This document shows positions 7,553 to 15,062 of a DNA stretch of 20,048 nucleotides, piece after piece. Position numbers and translations under genes: made by a program. How positions within the stretch are numbered: position 1 is the first letter of the stretch; each line of letters opens with the position of its first letter. The stretch comes from Coriobacteriaceae bacterium (GTDB taxonomy: Bacteria > Actinomycetota > Coriobacteriia > Coriobacteriales > UMGS124): contig JAHZHK010000007.1 in assembly GCA_019420325.1 (NCBI GenBank), forward strand, positions 27,201 through 47,248. The letters are read 5' to 3'. The notes under the pieces were generated by a model that saw only the letters and a list, made by a program, of their open reading frames with translations, was not told the DNA's origin and did not search any database.

Positions 7553-9093
7553 TGAGGGACATCGCTGACATTCTCAAGGACTGGGAGCCGGTTATCGGCC
7601 TCGAGATCCACACCGAGCTCACCACGCTCAACACCAAGATGTTCTGCAGCTGTCGCCTTTCGCACGACGACGAGCCCAACACCAACGTGTGTCCTGTGTG
7701 CCTGGGCATGCCCGGTGCTTTGCCCGTGCCCAACCGTGCGGCCATTCAGTCCATCGTTCTGGCTGGTCTGTCCACCAACTGCCAGATCATGAAGCACTCC
7801 ATGTTCTACCGTAAGAACTATTTCTATCCCGACATGGCCAAGAACTTCCAGACCACGCAGGGCCCCGTCGCCTTCTGCATGGGCGGTTGGCTCGACGTCG
7901 AGGTGGGAGCCAACGGGGCCAAGGAACGCCTTGACGACGGCGAGGTCGAGCGTGCCAAGGACGGCTCCTACACCGCGCATATCGGCATCACGCGCATCCA
8001 CATGGAGGAGGACGCCGCCAAGATGGTGCACGTCGGCGGCGCCGAGGGCCGCATCGGCGGTGCAGACCACTCTCTCATCGACTACAACCGTTGCGGTACG
8101 CCGCTCATCGAGCTCGTGACCGAGCCTGACCTGCGCAGCCCTGAGGAGGCGCGCCTCTTCATGGAGAAGCTGCGCCAGATCTTCCTCACCATCGGCATCT
8201 CCGATTGCTCCATGGAGTCGGGCTCCATGCGCTGCGACGGCAACATCTCGCTGCGTCGTCGTGGCACGGAGAAGTTCGGCACGCGCTGCGAGATGAAGAA
8301 CCTCAACTCGTTCAAGAACCTGCACGACGCCCTCGAGTACGAGATTCGTCGTCAGGCCGAGGTGCTCGAAGAGGGAGGCGTCGTCTACCAGGAGACCCGT
8401 CACTGGGATGTGAACGCCCGCCGTACCATCGTCATGCGCACGAAGGAGACGGCCGACGACTACCGTCTCTTCCCCGAGCCCGACATGGTGCCGTTCGACC
8501 TGTCCGAGGACTTTGTGGAAGAGGTGCGCACGCGCCTGCCCGAACTGCCCGACCAGCGTCGCGACCGCTACGTCGAGGCATACGGCCTCAAGCGCGCCGA
8601 TGCGGCGCAGCTTGCCGGTGACCCCAAGCTCGCGGCCTTCTTTGACGAGGCCGTTGCCGGCACGCAGGGCAAGCTCTCCCAGTCGGTGGCCAACGTCATC
8701 CTTAACGAGCTCATGGGCTACCTCAACGCCGAGGGCCATAGCATCGCCAGCACGTCCATCACCCCTGCTCAGATCAAGAGCCTGGCCGAGCTTCTCTCCA
8801 GCGACGCCATCTCCTCCAACCAGGGCCGCGAGGTCTTCGCGCTTATGGCCGAGTCGGGCGACGACCCTGCGCACATCGTTGACGAGCGCGGTATGCGCCA
8901 GGTAAGCGACACCTCGGCCCTCGAGCCTGTGGTGGACGAGGTCATCGCCAACTGCCCCGACCAGGTCGCCCAATACAAGGGTGGCAACACCAAGGTCGTG
9001 GGCTACCTTGTGGGTCAGTGCATGAAAGCGAGCAAGGGCAAGGGTAACCCCAAGCTTTTCAACCAGCTCCTCTGCGCAAAGCTCGCGGATTAG
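7552..9093 (+). CDS. gatB: Asp-tRNA(Asn)/Glu-tRNA(Gln) amidotransferase subunit B
   Basis: A 513-aa subunit that binds the misacylated tRNA, activates its side-chain carboxylate with ATP and adds the ammonia delivered by GatA. The N-terminal cradle shows VIGLEIHTEL, then zinc-ligand cysteines Cys32, Cys34, Cys47 and Cys50 ('MFCSC', 'CPVCLGMPGALPVPN'). 'YRKNYFYPDMAKNFQ', 'EEDAAKMVH', 'DYNRCGTPLIELVTEPD' and 'RCDGNISLR' follow in the expected order. The C-terminal YqeY-like tRNA-binding domain ends with the expected G-x-x-NP motif ('GKGNPKLFNQLL'). Length is normal. Presence of gatCAB implies the indirect route to Gln-tRNA and/or Asn-tRNA in this organism. Confidence 0.97.
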   Translation: MRDIADILKDWEPVIGLEIHTELTTLNTKMFCSCRLSHDDEPNTNVCPVCLGMPGALPVPNRAAIQSIVLAGLSTNCQIMKHSMFYRKNYFYPDMAKNFQTTQGPVAFCMGGWLDVEVGANGAKERLDDGEVERAKDGSYTAHIGITRIHMEEDAAKMVHVGGAEGRIGGADHSLIDYNRCGTPLIELVTEPDLRSPEEARLFMEKLRQIFLTIGISDCSMESGSMRCDGNISLRRRGTEKFGTRCEMKNLNSFKNLHDALEYEIRRQAEVLEEGGVVYQETRHWDVNARRTIVMRTKETADDYRLFPEPDMVPFDLSEDFVEEVRTRLPELPDQRRDRYVEAYGLKRADAAQLAGDPKLAAFFDEAVAGTQGKLSQSVANVILNELMGYLNAEGHSIASTSITPAQIKSLAELLSSDAISSNQGREVFALMAESGDDPAHIVDERGMRQVSDTSALEPVVDEVIANCPDQVAQYKGGNTKVVGYLVGQCMKASKGKGNPKLFNQLLCAKLAD

Positions 9094-9195
9094 CAGTTGC
9101 CGCCACTATGGGGTACACGGCTGCGCTATGATGCAACCGTCTGTGCCCCATGGCTATTGCCGCGCCTGCGGCGGGCCCTACAGAAAGGAACCGAC

Positions 9196-9516
9196 ATGGA
9201 CGAAGAGCAGCTCAACGACGTCGAGCTCGAGGACGACTCCAACATCATCACCCTCGAGGCAGAGGGCGAGGCCGTCGAGTTCGAGTACATCGACACGCTC
9301 GACTATGAGGGCGAGGAGTACGTCGTGCTTCTTCCCGTCGAGGAGGACGAAGAGGCCGAGGTTGTCATCCTCAAGGTCCACAAGCTCGACACCTTCGACG
9401 AGGATGGCGAGCCCGACGAGGAGTACGTCTCCGTCGACTCCGAGGAAGTGCTGAACACCCTGTTCGACATGTTCAAGGAGCAGTACGCCGACGAGTTCGA
9501 TTTCGTCGAGGAGTAA
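9196..9516 (+). CDS. DUF1292 family acidic protein (YrzB-like)
   Basis: A 106-aa, extremely acidic soluble protein. ATG 9196 follows AGAAAGGA; the longer open frame from 9097 has an arginine/leucine-rich extension unlike the family and is not used. The body, 'NIITLEAEGEAVEFEYIDTLDYEGEEYVVLLP' followed by 'EEAEVVILKV' and a C-terminal 'EEVLNTLFDMFKEQY', is the pattern of DUF1292. This family is widespread in Gram-positives (B. subtilis YrzB), often near alaS/ruvX genes, and its function is unknown. Here it stands between gatB and a terminator. A TATGAT at 9127-9132 could be a -10 for its own promoter, but no -35 is evident at the right spacing. Confidence 0.85.
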   Translation: MDEEQLNDVELEDDSNIITLEAEGEAVEFEYIDTLDYEGEEYVVLLPVEEDEEAEVVILKVHKLDTFDEDGEPDEEYVSVDSEEVLNTLFDMFKEQYADEFDFVEE

Positions 9517-9539
9517 CCTCTCTGCGCACCCCGCGAACC

Positions 9540-9572
9540 AAAAAGGGCCCCGGTCACCCGGGGCCCTTTTTT
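9540..9572. terminator. bidirectional terminator between convergent genes
   Basis: The stem pairs GGGCCCCGG (9545-9553) with CCGGGGCCC (9558-9566) around a 4-nt loop, preceded by five A (9540-9544) and followed by six T (9567-9572). It can therefore end the DUF1292 transcript on + and the SEC-C gene transcript on -. Confidence 0.9.
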
Positions 9573-9585
9573 CATGCTTGACGCA

Positions 9586-9751
9586 GCGTACTGGATGTAC
9601 ACCAAAGGTGCCCACCGCGCGTGAGACCCTGCAGAACGCAGCGCATCAGGTTCCGCCCACCAAAACGCAGGTTCTGGCCTGCAAGGCGTCGGGAGGCGAT
9701 GCGTACTAGATGTACGTGAGCCTCCCGAGAACGCAGCAGGCCAGGTTCTGC
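9586..9751. repeat. two degenerate copies of a hairpin-forming intergenic repeat
   Basis: Copy 1 spans 9586-9656 and copy 2 spans 9701-9751. Both begin GCGTACTRGATGTAC and share GTGAG, then AGAACGCAGC, then CAGGTTC near the end. Copy 2 sits in a nested inverted repeat: CTGGCCTGC (9674-9682) with GCAGGCCAG (9736-9744), CGGGAGGC (9690-9697) with GCCTCCCG (9720-9727), and CGTAC (9702-9706) with GTACG (9712-9716). It lies in the 3' region of the minus-strand SEC-C gene, before the shared terminator. No protein-coding potential is evident. Confidence 0.7.
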
Positions 9752-9756
9752 ATCAT

Positions 9757-11073
9757 TTACTTGCCACAGCACTTCTTGTATTTCTTGCCGGAGCCGCAGG
9801 GACACGGATCGTTCCTGCCCACCTTGAGCGGTTCGCCGTTCTCGTCGTAGAACGCGTGGGCACCCTGGTTTGCGCGGACCTGGTTGTTCGACCAGCCGTT
9901 GTTCTCCCAGTAGGGCAGGTCCTCGAGCATCGCGCGCAACAACGGCAGCATCTCGGCGCGCTCCTCTGCAGTGAGGCCCAGGTTGGCTTCGTCGAGGTCG
10001 TGCACCGTCTCGTCGAAGCTCACGAGGTTGCCGTTGAGGTCGGCGATGCTCTCCATGATGCGGTCGGCGTAGTACAGGTCGGATTCGTCGTCGGGCACAT
10101 GCGCGTCAAAGAAGTTGCGCAGCGCAATGGCGCTGGGCTGGCCGAGCGTGTAATCAATGGCTTCGATCTCGTGCAGCTCGCCGGGCAGGGTCGGCATCTC
10201 GCGCTTCTCATGCAGGCCCACCAGGTACTTCTTGAAGCCTTCGAGTTCCTCGGCGCCGTGCTCGTCCTCCGGGCTCACCTGGGCCTCGTCGAGCTGGTAG
10301 TGCACGAGGTAGCACTCGTCGCCCAGGAACCACACGCCGTAGTTGAGGTCGCCCATGCTCACGCCGCTCAGCACGTCGCGCTCAAAGCTTTCCTGGCCCA
10401 GACCCTCGCCGTACCAGGCACGATACTGCTTCCAGGCGTCGGGCAGGCTCACGATGCCGCAGAAGTCGGTGAGGACCTCGGCCGTGTGCTGGGCATGTGC
10501 GACCTCGGCGCGACGAGCCTCGACGGCCGCCCAGTCCAGGCGCCGCAGGCTTGCGCGCAGCTCCTCGGGCACCAGAATCGTGAACTCGCCTTTGCCCCTG
10601 AAGACATACACATAAGGTGGCATGGCTTCCATGAAGTTGCTCTGGGAGACCTCCTCATCGCTCAGCGTGAGGGTGCCGCCGGCTTCGGTCACCTTGCGTG
10701 CGGTGCCGAACTCGGCAGGGGAGGCGAAGACGAGCGTGAAGGCGGCGTCTTCGTCCTGCTCACCGCAGGCCTGGGCGACGGCTTGGGCAAGCTCAGGCTT
10801 CTTGAGCTTGGAGTATCCCTTGAGGTCGTAGTCCTTGGCCATCTCTACGAGCTTGTCGCGCGTGAAGGCCTCAAGCTGCTCGGCAAGCGTGGTGATGACG
10901 GGGCCGTCCTGGGCCTGATCGGCAAGCGAGGACACTTTTGCGTCGTCGAGACCCTCGACGTACTCGCACCTGATCGCTTCTTCAATCTTCTGGGCGCGCT
11001 CGTCCTCGCTTAGTCCCGCAAGTACGCCCCTGTGGGTCGCGACGGGTGCGCTCTGCTTCAGCTGCTCTTCCAT
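9757..11073 (-). CDS. SEC-C motif protein with an N-terminal Rho-N/SAP-like helix pair, function unknown
   Basis: A 438-aa soluble protein. ATG at 11073 follows AGGAG. The last 20 residues are a complete SEC-C zinc motif, with DPCPCGSGKKYKKCC holding Cys424, Cys426, Cys435 and Cys436; in SecA this motif contacts SecB and ribosomes. Residues ~67-101 ('FTRDKLVEMAKDYDLKGYSKL' then 'KKPELAQAVAQ') resemble a Rho-N/SAP-type helix-turn-helix used for nucleic-acid binding. The 300-residue middle has no motif I recognise. It is aromatic-rich near 'PPYVYVFRGKGEFTILVP' and has many acidic residues in the C-terminal third. It stands alone on the minus strand, convergent with the DUF1292 gene and divergent from the leucine operon. 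A role in RNA or ribosome contact is plausible but inferred. Confidence 0.82.
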   Translation of the reverse strand: MEEQLKQSAPVATHRGVLAGLSEDERAQKIEEAIRCEYVEGLDDAKVSSLADQAQDGPVITTLAEQLEAFTRDKLVEMAKDYDLKGYSKLKKPELAQAVAQACGEQDEDAAFTLVFASPAEFGTARKVTEAGGTLTLSDEEVSQSNFMEAMPPYVYVFRGKGEFTILVPEELRASLRRLDWAAVEARRAEVAHAQHTAEVLTDFCGIVSLPDAWKQYRAWYGEGLGQESFERDVLSGVSMGDLNYGVWFLGDECYLVHYQLDEAQVSPEDEHGAEELEGFKKYLVGLHEKREMPTLPGELHEIEAIDYTLGQPSAIALRNFFDAHVPDDESDLYYADRIMESIADLNGNLVSFDETVHDLDEANLGLTAEERAEMLPLLRAMLEDLPYWENNGWSNNQVRANQGAHAFYDENGEPLKVGRNDPCPCGSGKKYKKCCGK

Positions 11074-11098
11074 ATCTGCTCCTGTCTTAATCTTTTTA

Positions 11099-11104
11099 TT
11101 TATA
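11099..11104 (-). promoter_or_regulatory. possible -10 element for the SEC-C gene
   Basis: On the minus strand TATAAA lies 26 bp upstream of the start codon, in an AT-rich island (11085-11118) that is unusual for this sequence. No good -35 is seen at 16-18 bp. It is divergent from the leuA leader promoter candidate at 11129-11157. Confidence 0.35.
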
Positions 11105-11128
11105 CTAAGTTAACTTCGCGGTCGACGG

Positions 11129-11157
11129 TTGATTCTACACAGTATAAGGCGTAGGAT
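11129..11157 (+). promoter_or_regulatory. candidate promoter of the leucine operon leader
   Basis: TTGATT (11129-11134) is followed, after exactly 17 bp, by TAGGAT (11152-11157); each matches the consensus at 4 of 6 positions. Initiation near 11164 would give a leader of about 400 nt before leuA. The call rests only on this spacing and position. Confidence 0.35.
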
Positions 11158-11210
11158 GCGCCCCACGCACGCCAAAGGGGTGTGCGATTGTTGCGAAAGG
11201 ATGCAGGACA

Positions 11211-11330
11211 ATGTCGTTTCAGGCTGCGATGAAGAGGGAAATGGCGGGCGCCCAGGTGCGCATCGATCAGAATGCCTTCATGCAGCTTCTTCTAGGCCAC
11301 ACTGGCCTGCGACTTACCTGCGCGCGCTAG
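11211..11330 (+). CDS. putative leucine-rich leader peptide of the leu operon
   Basis: A 39-codon ORF starting at ATG 11211 with AAAGGA a few bases upstream. Its C-terminal part reads MQLLLGHTGLRL, with five leucines in nine residues (CTT CTT CTA, then CTG and CTT); CTA is very rare in this GC-rich sequence. The stop TAG (11328-11330) touches the first arm of a GC-rich hairpin. Position, size and leucine clustering fit a transcription-attenuation leader peptide as known for leuA in other actinobacteria. It is not recognised by homology, and chance occurrence of a short ORF remains possible. Confidence 0.4.
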   Translation: MSFQAAMKREMAGAQVRIDQNAFMQLLLGHTGLRLTCAR

Positions 11331-11500
11331 AGTAGGGGCCGCCCACAGGGGCGAGGCTTCCTCGGCGCGCATGATATAGGGGCCCGCACCCCTTCCACGC
11401 AGCCCTCAGGCTTTCCTGTTTTTCTCCCACAACGTTATATGTCAATTCAGCCCACTGCCTTGGTGCATGCAATGCGCCACCGGGTGATGCGGCGGGGTTG
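11321..11500 (+). promoter_or_regulatory. structured leader RNA region upstream of leuA (possible attenuator)
   Basis: No protein gene is seen between 11331 and 11500. Possible hairpins are GCGCGC (from 11322) with GCGCGC (near 11367); CGCCC with GGGCG enclosed within it; CGAGG-CTT-CCTCG; and GGGG/CCCC around 11389-11402. CAGG-CTTT-CCTG followed by TTTTT (about 11408-11424) is a weak terminator shape. Mutually exclusive pairing among these would suit attenuation, but I cannot calculate folds. No T-box antiterminator core (GGGTGGNACC) is present. Confidence 0.35.
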
Positions 11501-11559
11501 ATGCATACCTATTTCATGAGCTTGCGTTGCTATGTGCGCAGCCCGGTTTGGAGGAAAGC

Positions 11560-13107
11560 ATGACCCGCAAAATTGCAATTTTTGATACCACCCTGCGCGA
11601 CGGTGAGCAGTCGCCCGGCGCTTCCATGAACACCGAGGAGAAGCTGCTCGTCGCACAGGAGCTGCTGCGCCTGAAGGTCGACGTCATCGAGGCAGGTTTC
11701 CCCATTTCCAGCCCTGGTGACTTCATCTCCGTTCAGGAGATTGGCAAGCTTGCCGGCGACGACGCCGTGGTGTGCGGCCTTACCCGCGCCGTTGAGAAGG
11801 ACATCGACTCGGCAGCCGAGGCCCTCAAGTGCGCCCGTCGTCCCCGTATCCACACCGGCTTGGGCGTGAGCCCCTCGCACCTGCACGACAAGCTGCGCAT
11901 CACCGAGGACCAGGCCGTCGAGCGCGCGGTCCATGCGGTGCGCTATGCCAAGAAGTACGTCGACGACGTCGAGTTCTACTGTGAGGATGCCGGTCGTGCC
12001 GAGCAGAAGTTCCTCGAGCGCATTGTCCAGGCCGTCGTGGAGGCGGGCGCCACGGTCATCAACATCCCCGACACCACCGGCTATTCGCTGCCTGAGCACT
12101 TCGGTGCGCGCATCCATGGCCTCATGGAGAACGTCCGTGGCATCGAGAACGTCACCGTGGCCTGCCATACCCACAACGACCTGGGTATGGCCACCGCTCT
12201 TGCCCTGGCCGCCGTGCGCAACGGCGCCTCGCAGGTCGAGTGCACCATCAATGGCCTGGGCGAGCGTGCCGGCAACACCGCGCTCGAAGAGGTCGTCATG
12301 GCCATCAAGATGCACGGTGAGGAGCTCGACGCCCACACCGACGTCAACACCCGCGAGCTCACGCGCGCCAGCCGTCTCGTGAGCTCCATCACGGGCATCA
12401 ACGTGCAGCCCAACAAGGCCATTGTCGGTGCTAACGCCTTCGCCCACTCCTCCGGCATCCACCAGGACGGCGTGCTCAAGGCCCGCACCACCTACGAGAT
12501 CATCAACCCCGAGGAGGTCGGCGCCTCCGGTAGCCAGATTCTGCTGTCTGCCCGTTCGGGCCACGCCGCCCTGCGCCATCGTCTCGGTGAGCTGGGCTAC
12601 ACGTTCGGTGAGGAGGAGTTCGAGCGCGTCTACCAGTCGTTCCTGGAGGTGGCCGACCGCAAGAAGGAGGTCTACGACGAGGACCTGGAGTCCATCGTCT
12701 GCCAGTACCGCCGCGATGTGAGCGCCATCTACACGCTCGACGCCGTGCAGGTCTCCTGCGGTTCGGGCCTCATTCCCACTGCCACGGTTACCATCACCGA
12801 CGAGCACGGCACGCAGACCACTGAATGTGCCTATGGCACCGGCCCCGTCGACGCCGCCTTCAAGGCCGTCGACAAGATCATTGCCGTCACCAACGTCCTG
12901 AACGAGTTCTCGGTGACCGCGGTGACCAAGGGCATCGACGCCCTGGGCGAGGTGTGCGTCCACATCACGAACCCCTCGGGCGAGACCTTCATCGGCCGCG
13001 GCTCGGACAACGACATCGTCGTGTCTTCCACCAAGGCCTATGTCAACGCCCTGAACAGGCTGCTTGCTTCCGAGCGCGTCACGAAGACCCCGCTCGAGGC
13101 TGAGTAG
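11560..13107 (+). CDS. leuA: 2-isopropylmalate synthase
   Basis: A 515-aa enzyme for the first committed step of leucine synthesis, condensing acetyl-CoA with 2-oxoisovalerate. ATG 11560 is 5 nt after GGAGG; an in-frame TTG at 11527 is not needed. The catalytic TIM barrel opens with IFDTTLRDGEQSPGAS (residues 7-22; Arg13 and Asp14) and holds the metal ligands His203, His205 and Asn239-region in HTHNDLGMA and 'INGLGERAGN'. 'GANAFAHSSGIHQDG' is also typical. The C-terminal ~120 residues ('SCGSGLIPTATVTI' through 'SSTKAYVNALNRLL') form the LeuA dimer domain that mediates leucine feedback inhibition. Citramalate synthase is less likely given the leuCDB context. First gene of the leu operon. Confidence 0.96.
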   Translation: MTRKIAIFDTTLRDGEQSPGASMNTEEKLLVAQELLRLKVDVIEAGFPISSPGDFISVQEIGKLAGDDAVVCGLTRAVEKDIDSAAEALKCARRPRIHTGLGVSPSHLHDKLRITEDQAVERAVHAVRYAKKYVDDVEFYCEDAGRAEQKFLERIVQAVVEAGATVINIPDTTGYSLPEHFGARIHGLMENVRGIENVTVACHTHNDLGMATALALAAVRNGASQVECTINGLGERAGNTALEEVVMAIKMHGEELDAHTDVNTRELTRASRLVSSITGINVQPNKAIVGANAFAHSSGIHQDGVLKARTTYEIINPEEVGASGSQILLSARSGHAALRHRLGELGYTFGEEEFERVYQSFLEVADRKKEVYDEDLESIVCQYRRDVSAIYTLDAVQVSCGSGLIPTATVTITDEHGTQTTECAYGTGPVDAAFKAVDKIIAVTNVLNEFSVTAVTKGIDALGEVCVHITNPSGETFIGRGSDNDIVVSSTKAYVNALNRLLASERVTKTPLEAE

Positions 13108-13114
13108 CCGTTCT

Positions 13115-13157
13115 GGTGCGCCCGCCCGATGCAATGTCTCTGCGGGCGCACCGTCTT
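13115..13157 (+). terminator. intercistronic hairpin between leuA and leuC
   Basis: A perfect 11-bp stem pairs GGTGCGCCCGC (13115-13125) with GCGGGCGCACC (13142-13152), followed by GTCTTTTG. It could be a partial terminator or an mRNA-stabilising hairpin that lowers leuCDB output relative to leuA. Confidence 0.65.
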
Positions 13158-13185
13158 TTGTATTGAGAGAGGAAGGAATCCCCAC

Positions 13186-14454
13186 ATGGCACGTCCCATG
13201 ACCATGGCAGAAAAGATTCTGGCGGCGCACGCTGGCCTGGACGAGGTGCGCCCCGGCCAGCTTGTCGAGTGCGACTTGGACATCGTCTTGGCCAACGACA
13301 TCACGGCCCCCATTGCCATCAAGGTCTTTAACGACCTCGAGGCCGAGAAGGTTTTCGATCCCACCCGCGTGTGCCTGGTGCCCGACCACTACACCCCCAA
13401 CAAGGACATCAAGAGCGCCGAGCAGGCAAAGATCGTGCGCGATTTTGCACGTGCCCAGGGCGTCACCCACTACTACGAGGTGGGCTGCATGGGCATCGAG
13501 CACGCGCTGCTGCCCGAGAAGGGCGTCGTCGTGCCCGGCGACCTCATCATCGGCGCTGATTCGCACACCTGCACCTATGGCGCCCTGAGCGCCTTCTCCA
13601 CGGGCGTGGGTTCCACCGATGCCGGCGTGGGTCTGGCCACCGGCCGTGCCTGGTTCAAGGTGCCGCCCACCCTCAAGTTCGAGATTGACGGCGAGCTTGC
13701 CCCGGGCGTGTCGGGCAAGGACGTCATCTTGCACATCATCGGCATGATCGGTGTCGACGGTGCGCTGTATTCGGCCATGGAGTTCACGGGCAGCGCCATT
13801 CGCTCTATGAGCATGGAGGGCCGTCTCACCATGTCCAACATGGCCATCGAGGCAGGTGGCAAGGCTGGCCTCATCGAGGTCGACGACCTGGCCCGCGCCT
13901 GGCTCAAGGACCGCTGCGAGCGCCCCTATGTCGAGTACCACTCCGACCCTGACGCCGAGTATGCGAAGGTCTACAAGATCGATGCCTCCACCATCCAGCC
14001 CACGGTGAGCTGGCCGCACCTGCCCTCCAACACGCACCCTGTGAGCGAGTCCACCCACATCGCCATCGACCAGGCGGTCATCGGCTCCTGCACCAACGGC
14101 CGCATCGAGGACATGCGCGCCGCCGCCGAGGTGCTGCGCGGCCGCAAGATTGCCTCCACTGTGCGCTGCATCGTGATTCCCGCCACGCAGGCTGTGTACA
14201 AGCAGTGCATCGCCGAGGGCCTCATGGACATCTTCATCGACGCTAACTGCGTTGTGAGCACGCCTACGTGCGGCCCGTGCCTGGGCGGTTACATGGGCAT
14301 CCTTGCGGCAGGGGAGCGCGCCATCGCCACCACGAACCGCAACTTCGTCGGCCGCATGGGCGACCCGACCTCCGAGGTCTACCTGGCCAGCCCCGCCGTT
14401 GCCGCCGCAAGCGCCGTGGCCGGCCACATCGCCCAGCCTTCCGACCTCGACTAA
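13186..14454 (+). CDS. leuC: 3-isopropylmalate dehydratase large subunit
   Basis: A 422-aa aconitase-family subunit. With LeuD it isomerises 2-isopropylmalate to 3-isopropylmalate. ATG 13186 follows GGAAGGA; the 19 upstream codons of open frame overlap the hairpin and are not family-like. The N-terminus 'MTMAEKILAAHAG' is standard. The three [4Fe-4S] ligands are present: Cys302 in GSCTNGR, and Cys362 and Cys365 in TPTCGPCLGG. 'GADSHTCTYGALSAFSTGVGSTD' carries substrate-site residues. The ~420-aa length and sequence suit the HacA/archaeal-type LeuC rather than the longer (~465 aa) E. coli type, so homoaconitase-like side activity cannot be excluded. leuD follows after 12 bp. Confidence 0.95.
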   Translation: MARPMTMAEKILAAHAGLDEVRPGQLVECDLDIVLANDITAPIAIKVFNDLEAEKVFDPTRVCLVPDHYTPNKDIKSAEQAKIVRDFARAQGVTHYYEVGCMGIEHALLPEKGVVVPGDLIIGADSHTCTYGALSAFSTGVGSTDAGVGLATGRAWFKVPPTLKFEIDGELAPGVSGKDVILHIIGMIGVDGALYSAMEFTGSAIRSMSMEGRLTMSNMAIEAGGKAGLIEVDDLARAWLKDRCERPYVEYHSDPDAEYAKVYKIDASTIQPTVSWPHLPSNTHPVSESTHIAIDQAVIGSCTNGRIEDMRAAAEVLRGRKIASTVRCIVIPATQAVYKQCIAEGLMDIFIDANCVVSTPTCGPCLGGYMGILAAGERAIATTNRNFVGRMGDPTSEVYLASPAVAAASAVAGHIAQPSDLD

Positions 14455-14466
14455 GGGGGAGAACAC

Positions 14467-14970
14467 ATGCAGTTTCAAGGTACCGCCCACCGCTACGGGC
14501 GCGACATCGACACCGACGTCATCATTCCCGCGCGCTACCTCAACACTTCCGACCCCGCTGAGCTCGCCAAGCATTGCCTCGAGGACCTCGACGTGGACTT
14601 CGTCAATAAGGTGAAGCCCGGTGACATCCTTGTGGCCGAGGAGAACTTCGGGTGCGGTTCCAGCCGCGAGCACGCCCCCGTGTGCATCAAGGCCGCAGGT
14701 GTGGCATGCGTCATTGCCAAGAGCTTCGCGCGCATCTTCTACCGCAACTCGATCAACATCGGCCTGCCCATCATGGAGTGCCCCGCTGCCGTCGACGCCA
14801 TCAAGGCGGGCGACGAGGTGGCCGTCGACGCCGACAAGGGCGTCATCACCGACCTCACCACCGGCGAGTCCTTCCAGGTGGAGCCGTTCCCGCCCTTCAT
14901 CGCGCAGATTGTGGCCGAGGGTGGTCTGGTGAATCGCACTAGGCGCATCCTGGCCGAGAAAAAAGCGTAA
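14467..14970 (+). CDS. leuD: 3-isopropylmalate dehydratase small subunit
   Basis: A 167-aa swivel-domain partner of LeuC, of the short type that goes with a ~420-aa large subunit. ATG 14467 lies behind AAGGGGGAG. The characteristic N-terminal 'GRDIDTDVIIPARYL' and the substrate-recognition loop NFGCGSSREHAP (about residues 60-71) are intact, followed by 'VIAKSFARIFYRNSINIGLPI'. It is separated from leuC by only 12 bp and from leuB by 92 bp containing a hairpin. Confidence 0.95.
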   Translation: MQFQGTAHRYGRDIDTDVIIPARYLNTSDPAELAKHCLEDLDVDFVNKVKPGDILVAEENFGCGSSREHAPVCIKAAGVACVIAKSFARIFYRNSINIGLPIMECPAAVDAIKAGDEVAVDADKGVITDLTTGESFQVEPFPPFIAQIVAEGGLVNRTRRILAEKKA

Positions 14971-15010
14971 CGCATTCTATCTGCCAGCGGTTTCTTGCCT
15001 TTTCGCTACA

Positions 15011-15036
15011 GCCGGCGGGCTTTTGGGCCCGTCGGC
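15011..15036 (+). other. intercistronic hairpin between leuD and leuB
   Basis: GCCGGCGGGC (15011-15020) pairs with GCCCGTCGGC (15027-15036), 10 bp with one G-U pair and a 6-nt loop. No T tract follows, so it is more likely an RNA processing or stability element than a terminator. Confidence 0.5.
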
Positions 15037-15062
15037 CCTTCGTCTCAAGGAGTATTCAAAGC

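Noticed and set aside
11160..11559. T-box riboswitch upstream of leuA
   Set aside because: The leader length fits, but I find no AGGGTGGNACCGCG antiterminator core and no clear specifier stem; the leader-peptide model explains the leucine codons better.
11530..14673. 1047-codon open frame on the minus strand opposite leuA, leuC and part of leuD
   Set aside because: It is the antisense shadow of very GC-rich codons. The product is a low-complexity Gly/Ala/Val/His/Asp-rich sequence, while the + strand encodes clear leu enzymes with intact motifs.
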